Shown: positions 8,415 through 16,253 of the stretch, in pieces
Layout of the letters: each line of letters begins with the position of its first letter
How positions within the stretch are numbered: position 1 is the stretch's first letter
From: an uncultured Saccharospirillaceae bacterium
GTDB taxonomy: Bacteria > Pseudomonadota > Gammaproteobacteria > Pseudomonadales > Oceanobacteraceae
Assembly (NCBI GenBank): GCA_947503895.1
Contig: CANNFT010000012.1
Span: forward strand, 124,001 to 188,000
Direction of reading: 5' to 3'
DNA length: 64,000 bases
The notes under the pieces: model-generated
What the model was told of the DNA's origin: nothing
Database searches by the model: none
The model's input: only the letters and a program-made list of their open reading frames with translations
Translations under genes and position numbers: made by a program

Positions 8415-8963
8415 TTGAATGTAGCTAAGTTTGTTAAAGATATTTCAACTGAAGCGTCTCACGCTGAATTGTTGCTACAGATAACAAAATTAGAAATAGT
8501 TGCCGATAACGTAATAAAAAAAGGACATGAAGAGTTCGATTATAATGAAGAACAGCTAAACGGATTTTTTTCGAAAGTAACTAAGGAAAATCAGGCTCTG
8601 AGAGAAGGATGGCAAATGCTTGTTGGTCTGTGTGATGAAAGAATACTCAACTCAGAAGAATATGTCATAAGTCTTGATCATTGCTACAAAACCTTCAAGC
8701 AACATGAGTCAGATCTTTATCGTCTTGGGATTGGCCATAGAGTTGATACATACCTTTCTAGGCAAAATACCCAGTATAGGGCGTTCCTGATTTGTAAAAA
8801 TGAAATCACAAGTAACTATGACGGTGTCGGTCATAACTTTCCAACAGATGAAGAATTTAATCAAATCTTCGAATCAGCTAAAACACGAGTTATAGAAAAT
8901 GCAGAAAAATATATGAAAAAACAAATTGAGGCAACTAGGACTATGGTCAGTGAGTCAAATTAA
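8415..8963 (+). CDS. Orphan protein, probably 5'-truncated by the transposase element
   Basis: 182 residues from a TTG, rich in Glu, Lys and Asn, largely helical, with no known motif. No good start is present: AAGGAGG at 8391-8397 lies inside the frame, and the frame is open back to 8349 (LKDKLTDEDRSQSEKED). It is closed by a TAA at 8346 that sits at the very edge of the transposase element. The simplest reading is that the element removed the true N-terminus. Codon use is more A+T rich than the core genes, which suggests horizontal origin. Function unknown. Confidence 0.5.
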   Translation: MNVAKFVKDISTEASHAELLLQITKLEIVADNVIKKGHEEFDYNEEQLNGFFSKVTKENQALREGWQMLVGLCDERILNSEEYVISLDHCYKTFKQHESDLYRLGIGHRVDTYLSRQNTQYRAFLICKNEITSNYDGVGHNFPTDEEFNQIFESAKTRVIENAEKYMKKQIEATRTMVSESN

Positions 8964-9018
8964 ATGAATGGTGCAGAAATTCGATACCTAAGAGTAGTTA
9001 TAAGAAAAATGTTTTACT

Positions 9019-9351
9019 ATGGCTAAGAAAATATCCGGAAGAAAAAAAAGGAAACTGAAGAGGCGGCGGCTTGAAAGAAATATCATTGCCCAGAGTAGTT
9101 CTACCGGACGGTTTAAGGAAATTAAAAAACTAAAAGAACTAAAAGAAGCAGATTCGGAAAATACAATAGAAACTAAGCCAACCTTATTAGAGAGATTAGA
9201 TGAACTCTGGGTCACTTTTTTTATGGGTTTAACTGTTTTAGGGTTCATAATCTTTTGTGTGGCGCTTGTGCTCAGTGTGTTCTCTGGAGAAGGAGGTTTT
9301 TCCAACTGTCATCGGGCAGGGTGTTCTTGGAATGGATTAAGAAAATACTGA
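9019..9351 (+). CDS. Small basic protein with one transmembrane helix
   Basis: 110 residues. The first 50 are strongly basic (KKISGRKKRKLKRRR), then comes a charged linker and one hydrophobic span near residues 68-92 (FFMGLTVLGFIIFCVALVLS), with a short Cys-containing tail. ATG 9019. This is a bitopic membrane-protein layout of unknown role, on the same strand as all neighbours in the island. No family recognised. Confidence 0.5.
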   Translation: MAKKISGRKKRKLKRRRLERNIIAQSSSTGRFKEIKKLKELKEADSENTIETKPTLLERLDELWVTFFMGLTVLGFIIFCVALVLSVFSGEGGFSNCHRAGCSWNGLRKY

Positions 9352-9526
9352 TAGCTAAATATGTCAATGATCAAGCCGAATGACTTATAGGTAATGGTGT
9401 ATTTCAATGGTTTCTAAAGCAAGGAAGGAAAGATCGGTGCTAAAGAAGAGCAGTTCTTAACTGACTAATATCTCACCAAAGTACACGACTACCTTAGAGT
9501 TCCATCGTGCATTGACAGGCATTTTG

Positions 9527-9982
9527 ATGTACCGGCTAAACCAAGATACTGAAAAGGACTATTCCTATGAGAAGTTATTGGAAGCTATCACGCCAGAGTT
9601 TCAACGCCAGAACACAAAATGGTCCGAACCAATGCAGGTTAAGTTTGTAGAAAATATTTTGGCGGGATACAAAACAACTTTTCTTTTCTACTCTACAGAG
9701 GATGGCGGTGGGCATCTAGAAAACTGTTTCTTACTTGACGGCTTGCAGCGTATGACAGCGATCAAAGACTTCCAAGAAGGTAAGTTTCCCGTATTTGGAA
9801 GATTCTATTTCGATGATATTAACCACCGATCAGTCTTCCGAAATTCGCATATCACTGCGCAATTCTTCCATTTTGAAGACGATCTTGCTGCTTGCGAACA
9901 CTACATAGCGATGAATGAAGGTATTACTCATTCACCAGAAGATATTGAGATTGCTTACAACTTTATTGCTGAAAGAAATTAG
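9527..9982 (+). CDS. DUF262/ParB-like domain protein
   Basis: About 151 residues from ATG 9527; the frame is open back to 9461, so a longer or truncated N-terminus is possible. PEFQRQNTKWS and LLDGLQRMTAIKDF match the QR...W and DG-QR motifs of the DUF262/ParB-N superfamily, which hydrolyses or binds nucleotides. This superfamily is known from GmrSD-type modification-dependent nucleases and from phage proteins. The C-terminal nuclease part of GmrS/GmrD is absent, so this is either a stand-alone domain or a fragment. Its stop is followed at once by AAGGGAAAA, a sequence repeated at other junctions in the island. Confidence 0.65.
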   Translation: MYRLNQDTEKDYSYEKLLEAITPEFQRQNTKWSEPMQVKFVENILAGYKTTFLFYSTEDGGGHLENCFLLDGLQRMTAIKDFQEGKFPVFGRFYFDDINHRSVFRNSHITAQFFHFEDDLAACEHYIAMNEGITHSPEDIEIAYNFIAERN

Positions 9983-10236
9983 AAGGGAAAACCGTATCCG
10001 AGTAAGCCGCAGCTAAAGCTAAGTGAGAAGACTTGTTTACGAATCTGAACGGGTGAGGAAAGCCCGAAGGGTTAACCGTTTACTTTAAGCCGAAATGTGC
10101 GTAAATCACGAAATAAAAGCGGCGAGAGTGCCTGGCACAGGAGAGTGGAGTGTGACCTTGGCGTAACCAGCAATCAAAATCTGAAGCCCGTTAGGGCGAA
10201 TTAATTAGGTTTTATATTCATTACATGGAATCATTA
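9983..10236 (+). other. Intergenic segment with short inverted repeats, no gene seen
   Basis: I see no convincing reading frame. The segment is richer in G and C than its surroundings and contains GTGCCTGGCAC, GGTTAACC and GCCCGTTAGGGC, which could fold locally. It may be an untranslated RNA or the remnant of a recombination site. There is no T-tract terminator. Confidence 0.35.
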
Positions 10237-10506
10237 ATGCGTACACTATTATATATATGCACTCTATTTACCGTCGGCTGTACTCTTATTAGACCTGTTT
10301 CCATTATTACACCGGAAGGCAAGCGTGGATACAGTATGCGCTGTGGTCATCTGGGAGGTTCGATCAAGGAATGCTACCAAAAAGCAGGGGAGCTTTGTCC
10401 GCTTGGATATACCTTTATAGGCTACGACCATAGTAAGAGTGATACAACCGATACCTACATTTACAGTCAGTCTCACAGTAATTTTACTATCCAGTGCAAG
10501 CCATAG
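10237..10506 (+). CDS. Small lipoprotein of unknown function
   Basis: About 89 residues from ATG 10237 (ATG 10225 is in frame). An N-terminal hydrophobic stretch ends in LFTVGC, a usable lipobox, so the mature protein should begin at this Cys and be lipid-anchored. The body has ITPEGKRGYSMRCGH, KECYQKAGELCPLGYTFIGY and a C-terminal IQCKP, with three or four conserved Cys. It resembles a widespread family of ~90-residue lipoproteins often seen in accessory DNA. No ribosome binding site stands out. Confidence 0.6.
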   Translation: MRTLLYICTLFTVGCTLIRPVSIITPEGKRGYSMRCGHLGGSIKECYQKAGELCPLGYTFIGYDHSKSDTTDTYIYSQSHSNFTIQCKP

Positions 10507-10537
10507 ACGAATATAGATTGCAATAATGGCGTGATGC

Positions 10538-10568
10538 AGAGAGGTGCTTTCACTGAAAGCACCTCTCT
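10538..10568 (+). other. Perfect 14-bp hairpin without T tract
   Basis: AGAGAGGTGCTTTC (10538-10551), loop ACT, GAAAGCACCTCTCT (10555-10568). The stem is uninterrupted. It is followed by CAGGAAAGGG and not by T residues, so termination is not the obvious role. It lies 32 bp past the lipoprotein stop. Confidence 0.7.
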
Positions 10569-10680
10569 CAGGAAAGGGATAATTGAAGGTGCTAGTAGAT
10601 TTGGATAACCGCTCAGGGCAAACTGATGGCAACTCTGCAATATTATAAAGATCTACTATAAGGATAAGGGAAAACAGAAT

Positions 10681-11001
10681 ATGAATAGAAAAATTTTAGC
10701 GCTATTGCTAATGCTTTTCTGTAGTAGCAGTTATGCATACACCGTATACGGGAACGGTGTTAAATCATGCGGCTATTGGGTCGAAAGAAGGCAGGTGAAT
10801 GACCATTGGACGATGAGTCAGTGGGCTCTCGGTTATTTGACTGCAACTGGCTATCATAATGAACTTGAATTGAAAGAAATTGATAGTTCAGCCCTTATAG
10901 TTTGGTTCGACAATTATTGCGATAAGAATCCGCTTGTTTCATTCAGTACTGCAATGAAACAGCTTGTAAGTGATTTAATCATCCAACCAAGCAAGGGATA
11001 A
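10681..11001 (+). CDS. Secreted two-cysteine protein of unknown function
   Basis: 106 residues with a clear signal peptide (NRKILALLLMLFCSSSYA, cleavage near residue 19). The mature part has YGNGVKSCGYWVERR, QWALGYLTATGY and WFDNYCDKNPL: a Cys pair and a conserved pattern found in many small periplasmic proteins of accessory regions. ATG 10681 follows TAAGGATAAGGGAAAACAGAAT. Its TAA is followed by GGGAAAAATT and the next start codon, 10 nt later. Probable periplasmic protein; function not assigned. Confidence 0.65.
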   Translation: MNRKILALLLMLFCSSSYAYTVYGNGVKSCGYWVERRQVNDHWTMSQWALGYLTATGYHNELELKEIDSSALIVWFDNYCDKNPLVSFSTAMKQLVSDLIIQPSKG

Positions 11002-11011
11002 GGGAAAAATT

Positions 11012-11350
11012 ATGTTTAAGCGAATGGCGAATATTGGAATTGTAATTTCGAAACCCGATTTGGAATCAGATCTAAATCACCTTAATTCGCTTCCGTATAC
11101 GGTTACAACTGAATTACCGAGTGAGTGGGGAACTAAGCAGGTCATGGATTGGCTGATATCTGAAATGCCTAGCAAACTTAATTACGGAGATTCGTTTGAA
11201 TTTGGCACCGGCTTGTGGGGCCATGTGAAGCCCTTGGGTTACGAATTCTTAGGCTATGAAAATAGAAATAGTAAGGTTCAGATCGTTATATCTGTCAGAT
11301 CGGTTGAAACAGACCTGGATAACCTAATTAATATTGAGAAAACTATGTAA
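11012..11350 (+). CDS. Small orphan protein
   Basis: 112 residues, soluble, no signal peptide, no family recognised. ATG 11012 lies 10 nt after the previous stop, with GGGA as a plausible ribosome binding site. Its own TAA is again followed by GGGAAA. The composition is ordinary, with no transmembrane helix. Probably a real gene given the tight spacing. Confidence 0.5.
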   Translation: MFKRMANIGIVISKPDLESDLNHLNSLPYTVTTELPSEWGTKQVMDWLISEMPSKLNYGDSFEFGTGLWGHVKPLGYEFLGYENRNSKVQIVISVRSVETDLDNLINIEKTM

Positions 11351-11510
11351 GGGAAAGCTTATAGTTGACAAAAAATATAGGACCAAGTTTAGTCAAATGA
11401 TATGGATATTGGTGAAGAAGCAGAAGTGATTTCATCTTCAGGATTTCATAGCCGAAAATTTATTGGCCAAGTTGAAGGGAAATATTCGTCATCGACAAGG
11501 AGAAGACATA

Positions 11511-11936
11511 ATGCCACATGGAAAAGAACTATTGTTTACGTTAGTTGGTGTTTTATGCGGTGCTGGTATTGGAATTATAGCCTCTGCCTATGAGCCTGAA
11601 TTGACTAGGTTTATTAGAGGTATTTCTGGCTATGTAAAGGTAGCTGACTATAGGGTTTCGGTTATTGGTGATATGCTCACATCTAGAGCGCATGGTATTG
11701 AATACCTAAAAATTAACTCTAATAAAAAATTCGGTGATAACTTTACTTTGCACTTAGAGTATAGGGTGGAGGGTTTTGCAAATAATGTACATGATAAGAT
11801 TCCACTGATAGTTGAGAAGTCGTATAGGTATAGCTGGAGAGGAAATAGCTATATATTAAGGGTGGAGGGTGTATCTGAAGAGCTTGATGGAGCTGATTTA
11901 GCAATATATCAAAGCGTAATTGAGATCGGTGATTAA
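11511..11936 (+). CDS. Small membrane-anchored orphan protein
   Basis: About 141 residues from ATG 11511, which follows AAGGAG; an in-frame start at 11463 would add 16 residues. One hydrophobic helix (LLFTLVGVLCGAGIGIIAS, near residues 6-25) is followed by a beta-rich domain (residues 35-140) with no recognised motif. Likely anchored in the inner membrane with a periplasmic domain. A+T rich. Confidence 0.5.
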   Translation: MPHGKELLFTLVGVLCGAGIGIIASAYEPELTRFIRGISGYVKVADYRVSVIGDMLTSRAHGIEYLKINSNKKFGDNFTLHLEYRVEGFANNVHDKIPLIVEKSYRYSWRGNSYILRVEGVSEELDGADLAIYQSVIEIGD

Positions 11937-11973
11937 GATCTAATAAAAGCGCTATTAACATAGGGATAAATCA

Positions 11974-12456
11974 ATGGAAAGTAACCCCAAACTCAAATGC
12001 AGCAATAAGTATTGCCAGGTTGATCTGGAGGAAAACACGAGTTATTGCGATGATTGTAATAAATTAAGTTTGGAAAAGAAGTCTCAGGAACGATGGATTA
12101 CGATTTCTGCAATTGCACTGGGTCTTTCCTGGGTGTTTGTATTTGTTGCCCTGGCTACAGACCTTTTAGGGATTAGTGAGCGTATTAGTTTGTTTGGCAG
12201 GCTTGGAGCAGTAGTAACCATGATAGCTGTTATCTGTGAATTTAATCTGAATAGGAAGCTGACCCCTGTCTATCCATTCCATATTAAGTCTGGATTGTCG
12301 TTCGGGCGTGTCGGTGAAGCGATAGAAATATCAATTCCGAGCCAAATCGATAATAAGCTATCATCATTTTTTATGGTTAGTCTAGTCGCAGGAACACTTA
12401 TTTGGGGCTTTGGCGATCTGATCAATGAACCGATCTTCCGAGCATTATTTAAATAA
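11974..12456 (+). CDS. Zinc-ribbon membrane protein
   Basis: 160 residues. Near the N-terminus C-x4-C and C-x2-C (LKCSNKYCQ ... YCDDCNK) form a likely zinc ribbon. At least two hydrophobic segments follow (ISAIALGLSWVFVFVALA and LGAVVTMIAVICEF), plus another near the C-terminus (FFMVSLVAGTLIWGFG). ATG 11974 follows AGGGATAAATCA. The TAA stop is followed by GGGAAAAATT and a GTG start 10 nt later. Function unknown. Confidence 0.55.
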   Translation: MESNPKLKCSNKYCQVDLEENTSYCDDCNKLSLEKKSQERWITISAIALGLSWVFVFVALATDLLGISERISLFGRLGAVVTMIAVICEFNLNRKLTPVYPFHIKSGLSFGRVGEAIEISIPSQIDNKLSSFFMVSLVAGTLIWGFGDLINEPIFRALFK

Positions 12457-12466
12457 GGGAAAAATT

Positions 12467-12751
12467 GTGTCTTGGGAGATTGAGAAAACGACTTGTCCTG
12501 TGGCTGAAAAAGATTACCACTGCGAAGCCTCTGACTGGATTGATAATACAATTGGCTGGGAAGAAGAGGACTTTGAAGAAGAGGATCGCCCGATAATCCG
12601 AAAGGCATTATCAGAAGGTTTAAAAATTTTAAAAGGCACTGAGTATCTAATGGTCAGCGGTAAGTGGGAAGGCGAATTTACAATATATCGCGCCCGCAAA
12701 GATTTAGATGGAATCTGCCAAAAGTACGACTTATATCCGGACGGGGAATAA
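12467..12751 (+). CDS. Acidic orphan protein
   Basis: 94 residues from GTG 12467 (MSWEIEKTTCPVAEKD), spaced exactly like the gene at 11012 after its upstream stop: TAA, then GGGAAAAATT, then the start. The middle is very acidic (WEEEDFEEEDRP). The C-terminal region has an alternating pattern and no known family. It could be a small immunity or antitoxin-like protein by size and charge, but nothing proves it. Confidence 0.45.
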   Translation: MSWEIEKTTCPVAEKDYHCEASDWIDNTIGWEEEDFEEEDRPIIRKALSEGLKILKGTEYLMVSGKWEGEFTIYRARKDLDGICQKYDLYPDGE

Positions 12752-13014
12752 TCATCGCTTGGTAAACCGTTGTTTTTAAGTGCTACAGGGGAGTAGAGCT
12801 CTGCCGTTTCTAAGTTATGACTCCAGCCTAGATTTGATTGGGTTCAATAGAGCTCCTTATAAATGGGTATGCAGGGTATGAGCTTTACGCTTCTGTTTAT
12901 GGCTACTCTGGTAAGTTGATCGCAATAAGATTATCCAACACAATAACTGTGTTACACAGTTAGATGTTGTAGTAATGATCTGTGTACATTTCTATTATCT
13001 AATAAGGAAACGCC
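12752..13014 (+). other. Intergenic region with a short hairpin
   Basis: No gene seen. At 12936-12968 there is TAACTGTG, loop TTA, CACAGTTA, flanked by CAACA and TGTTG that extend the palindrome. The segment just before 13015 carries AATAAGGAAACGCC, the ribosome binding site of the next gene. A promoter is likely here, because the 13015 gene is 263 bp from its neighbour. Confidence 0.5.
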
Positions 13015-14676
13015 ATGAAAATGTTACATTCACTGACCCTGTTGCTATTGGGAGTATTCATTAGCTGCATAGCTCATGCAGGCGCACCATATTCTGTCTC
13101 GGTCACATCCTTGAATACAACGGAAAATTGTTCGATATCAGTTTCTGGTCTGGTTCAAGGTACAGCAGTAAGTATAGATTTTATACCTGAGTATGGTGAT
13201 AGTGTAAGGCTTGTCACTAACACACTACCTGCAGACGGTAATTATAAATGGGGCGGTCCCATTCCTAATTATTCGTCCATTCCACCCAATTCAAAAATAA
13301 GAGTTTATACAAACCGTTTAATACATGCCGACTCACCACTCCCAGTATGTACACCTCCTCATGCGATTACACTAACTCCAAATACTAATGAAGCTTGTTA
13401 TCAGAAATGGGTGAATGGAGGTGTGAGTTATGGCCCGAAAACAGGACCATGCATAAATAAAGAATCAATCGATCAGACATCTGCATTTTATGCGTCAAAA
13501 GGATTTTGCCATGCTAAAGGTTTAGATTGGTTTGATTATAATGTTACTGGTGGAACCTTTAACTCATCTACATTAATCACAAGTTGTCGTAGGTCTCCAT
13601 TGGAAAATGATACTTACTTCAACAGAGACTTTAATGTTTTCATGAATGCGGTAATGAATGATCCAACTTTATTTGCAAGCTTCAAGAGTTTAACTCAGAA
13701 AAAAGATATCGTAGCCTTGGCTAATACTAGCGGTTACACGCTTACTCAAGGGGACTTGAATTTCCCAGCCCCTGTTTTCCCGCCATCACGGCATGCACAT
13801 GCACAATCAACCTGTGGCCTTTCAGGAGATCAGCCGTGCGTTACAAGTAAATGCGATCATACTTTAACTGTATATTTCCCATTTAATTTTTGTTGTATCC
13901 CTGAATATTCAACCTGTACTGCAAGGCACAATGTAAGCCAATGCCTTGTTGGTGAGTCGATTGATCAATTCGGGCATTGCACACCAGGTAATGTTGTTTA
14001 CAACCAAGCCCTCACCGCTGGGTGCCGCTCAAATCAAGAAGTCCAAGAAGCATTTACCCATCTATCTAATGATCCGAATATTGGTTCCATTACAAGGGAG
14101 TGGCTGAATAAATATAAAGATTCGGATAGATCACAATGGGTTACCACATTAGACGTTAACAACTCAAAGACATGTGCATTTCGGGCCATTGCATCGTCTA
14201 GAGAAGGAAAATCATTACAAAATGGATTCACATATTCCAAAGCTCAAGACAAAGTTGATTACACTTACAAGGGTGATCAGGCAGCTATTGATTCCTTTTG
14301 GGGCGAAGTTGGCCCTCAGTTAACACCAAATGACATTAGAAGTGAGGAGGCCTTGGCTTTACAGATGTTATCTTTACAGAGCAGTTCGACGCCAACCAGT
14401 CAATTTTCATCTGTCTCTACTGAATTTAAAGAGCATTATTGGGGTGATAGAGTATATGGATTCTATGTAAACCCGAACTCTCCGATAATTGGATTAAAAA
14501 ATTGTGAAGCTGAAAAAGATAATAATGAGGTGCAGTATCAAATACCTTCTGGATCACCAATAACCAGCCTTCATCGTAAGTTGGCTGGGAAGGAATGGGA
14601 GAAATACAAGAAAGGAACGAAACAATGGGTTAAAGCAACATCGAGTAATTCTGAGTTTTTAAGGAATTGTTTATAG
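13015..14676 (+). CDS. Large secreted cysteine-rich protein with a Nif11-like segment
   Basis: 553 residues. A signal peptide (residues 1-23, ending CIAHAG) is followed by a beta-rich region and about eighteen Cys, which suggests disulfides in the periplasm or outside the cell. Residues ~206-248 (FNVFMNAVMNDPTLF, then ALANTSGYTLTQGDL) match the Nif11-like pattern of a short helix, D-x-x-L, a VALA segment and a Gly-Tyr-x-LT end. That pattern is normally seen in peptide leaders or small Nif11 proteins. No protease, nuclease or glycosidase motif is visible. ATG 13015 follows AATAAGGAAA. The DUF2185 immunity-like gene lies 66 bp downstream. Function unknown. Confidence 0.6.
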   Translation: MKMLHSLTLLLLGVFISCIAHAGAPYSVSVTSLNTTENCSISVSGLVQGTAVSIDFIPEYGDSVRLVTNTLPADGNYKWGGPIPNYSSIPPNSKIRVYTNRLIHADSPLPVCTPPHAITLTPNTNEACYQKWVNGGVSYGPKTGPCINKESIDQTSAFYASKGFCHAKGLDWFDYNVTGGTFNSSTLITSCRRSPLENDTYFNRDFNVFMNAVMNDPTLFASFKSLTQKKDIVALANTSGYTLTQGDLNFPAPVFPPSRHAHAQSTCGLSGDQPCVTSKCDHTLTVYFPFNFCCIPEYSTCTARHNVSQCLVGESIDQFGHCTPGNVVYNQALTAGCRSNQEVQEAFTHLSNDPNIGSITREWLNKYKDSDRSQWVTTLDVNNSKTCAFRAIASSREGKSLQNGFTYSKAQDKVDYTYKGDQAAIDSFWGEVGPQLTPNDIRSEEALALQMLSLQSSSTPTSQFSSVSTEFKEHYWGDRVYGFYVNPNSPIIGLKNCEAEKDNNEVQYQIPSGSPITSLHRKLAGKEWEKYKKGTKQWVKATSSNSEFLRNCL

Positions 14677-14742
14677 ACACCCGCTATTAAATTTTAACCC
14701 TTCACGCCTACGCTGTGCGTAAAACCAGTGTGGGCATTTTAG

Positions 14743-15483
14743 ATGTGTTATTGTTACTCCTACTTTGTTTCAGCTCAATATGCCCTTGTAACAGACATGG
14801 TTACAGTAAATGGTAAGTCTGTGGATTACATGATTAGGAGTGAGCCAAAACGAGAGGATGATAGTGGATGGATATTTTATGGTGGCGGTGAAACTCAAGA
14901 ATATATTGATAATCCAAACAATACATCTCTAATGAGTGTTAATACCATCGCAAATTATGACTTAGAGGTTGTTAGCTTTTTAACTTACCCTATAGGGACT
15001 GAAGTCGAGCGAGACGAGAGTGGAAGGCTACAAGTTATAACACCAGAAGTTAAAGTACCTGATATTTTATTCCTTCCTCCTGTAGATAAAGGCGCTATAA
15101 ATATAGCGAACGAGTGGAGTTTTAACGTATCAACTCGAATGGTCAAGCGGATTGATAAAGGAAGCTTCGTTATTTGGAGGCCTGGATTTACGCTATGGAT
15201 TGATGTTTATCAGGCAGAAGATAAGGATATAGATGCTCGCGAAAGAAAGTTGTTAGGTATAATTTCACCAGAACGAATTAATTTTAAAAGTATTAGGCAG
15301 AGTGGACTTCAAAAGATAAGGTATGAACTGGCAGAGCAGTCTGGCGAGTACATGCAGAAATCAGCGTACATCTTTGGATTAACTGAAAGCCAAGAAATGC
15401 ATATAATTATATATTATGACGACCCAAGAAGTATTTCTGAAGCTGATGAAATCTGGAATACACTCACTTGCGAATGTACATAA
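14743..15483 (+). CDS. DUF2185 (Imm33-like) immunity-type protein
   Basis: 246 residues in two parts. Residues ~12-95 (ALVTDMVTVNGKSVDYMIR, DSGWIFYGGGETQEYIDNP, NTIANYDLEVVSFL, YPIGTEVERD) match the DUF2185/Imm33 family, cytoplasmic proteins often found as immunity factors in polymorphic-toxin loci. The second part (~120-246) has no clear family. ATG 14743 is not backed by a strong ribosome binding site. The stop TAA is immediately followed by CAAAGG, so it reads TAACAAAGG. No matching toxin is visible except, possibly, the preceding secreted protein. Confidence 0.65.
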   Translation: MCYCYSYFVSAQYALVTDMVTVNGKSVDYMIRSEPKREDDSGWIFYGGGETQEYIDNPNNTSLMSVNTIANYDLEVVSFLTYPIGTEVERDESGRLQVITPEVKVPDILFLPPVDKGAINIANEWSFNVSTRMVKRIDKGSFVIWRPGFTLWIDVYQAEDKDIDARERKLLGIISPERINFKSIRQSGLQKIRYELAEQSGEYMQKSAYIFGLTESQEMHIIIYYDDPRSISEADEIWNTLTCECT

Positions 15484-15599
15484 CAAAGGTAACCAGTATG
15501 GACAGTCTTTCGCTACACCTTTTGTGCGCGGCTGCGCAAGTGTCGCACGGCACGCAATGGGGGCACTCAATCTAACAGCCGTAAAGGAATTAGAGTTTA

Positions 15600-15791
15600 G
15601 TGAAGTCGATCGAGAAGAATAAAGCACAGAAAATTGTCGATAAGATACAATCTGGTATGTTTGACGAAAATGATGTTGATTTATTATTCCTCAAGCTTAG
15701 AGCTTACTCATCAGGCTACCCCATATTTAGTAACTACAGTAACAGTAACTACAAGGACACCCACCCTAGTACTACCCATAACGAAAATTAA
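15600..15791 (+). pseudogene. Orphan gene cut at its 3' end by a transposon end
   Basis: From GTG 15600 the frame begins KSIEKNKAQKIVDKIQ and runs to LLFLKLRAYSSGYPIF. It resembles the N-terminus of an uncharacterised family in which the sequence continues beyond this point. After about residue 40 it turns into low-complexity sequence derived from repeats (NYSNSNYKDTHPST) and stops inside element-end DNA. The 3' part was probably removed when the 84-bp right-end copy arrived. Confidence 0.45.
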
Positions 15792-15855
15792 CTTTTAGTT
15801 AACGCGTCTGATTCTGCGCAATATGCTGCAATTTTAGAATGGGTGTGCTTATTAG
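15772..15855 (+). repeat. Solo 84-bp right end of the Y1 transposase element
   Basis: Aligns without gaps to 8261-8344, with several substitutions, and ends in TGGGTGTGCTTATTAG, one mismatch from the 16-bp terminal sequence. A degenerate left-type motif (ACAAGGACACCCA) lies just upstream at ~15751-15763, so a small internally deleted copy may be present. Confidence 0.8.
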
Positions 15856-15859
15856 CTTT

Positions 15860-16203
15860 TTAAAGGTTTTGTCGGTAGCAGTGAATCATTAACCAAGAAT
15901 ATAGAGTATTTCAATTTAGAGCGGCGAGTAGGTTTGAGTTCATGTAAGCGGTATTTGTAGCATTGGGTGCCTCCATAATTCTTTAAGCTAAATGACAATT
16001 CCTTTGCTTAATCAGCGGTGCAGACGATATATTTTGATTGTTTGCATTAGTCAGCAATTTATATCGATAGAAAAAATCATCAACCTAGTAGTTGTCACCT
16101 AAAACACCTGAGAAAAATCCTACACATAACGGAAATTGAAATTTAGTTAACGCGTCTGATTCTGTACAATATGCTGAAATTTTAGATTGGGTGTCCTTAT
16201 TAG
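15860..16203 (+). repeat. 5'-truncated copy of the Y1 transposase element
   Basis: 344 bp aligned without gaps to 8001-8344, about 97% identical by eye. It holds the last ~100 bp of the transposase gene and the whole right end, closing with TGGGTGTCCTTATTAG at 16188-16203. It is directly followed by a further copy of the 16-mer at 16211-16226 and a fragment TTATTAGCTA at ~16231. Confidence 0.9.
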
Positions 16204-16210
16204 CTAAGAA

Positions 16211-16226
16211 TGGGTGTCCTTATTAG
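16211..16226 (+). repeat. Extra copy of the 16-bp element end
   Basis: TGGGTGTCCTTATTAG, identical to 8329-8344 and 16188-16203, spaced 23 bp from the preceding copy. It mirrors the double left end at 6971-7024. Confidence 0.9.
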
Positions 16227-16253
16227 CTACTTATTAGCTAAAAAACCAAATGC

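Noticed and set aside
9983..10236. Group II intron or retron RNA
   Set aside because: No reverse transcriptase is nearby and no domain V-like hairpin could be found.
10538..10568. Rho-independent terminator
   Set aside because: The strong stem is not followed by T residues on either strand.
10225..12751. Toxin-antitoxin module in the orphan genes
   Set aside because: Sizes fit, but no known toxin or antitoxin motif could be seen.
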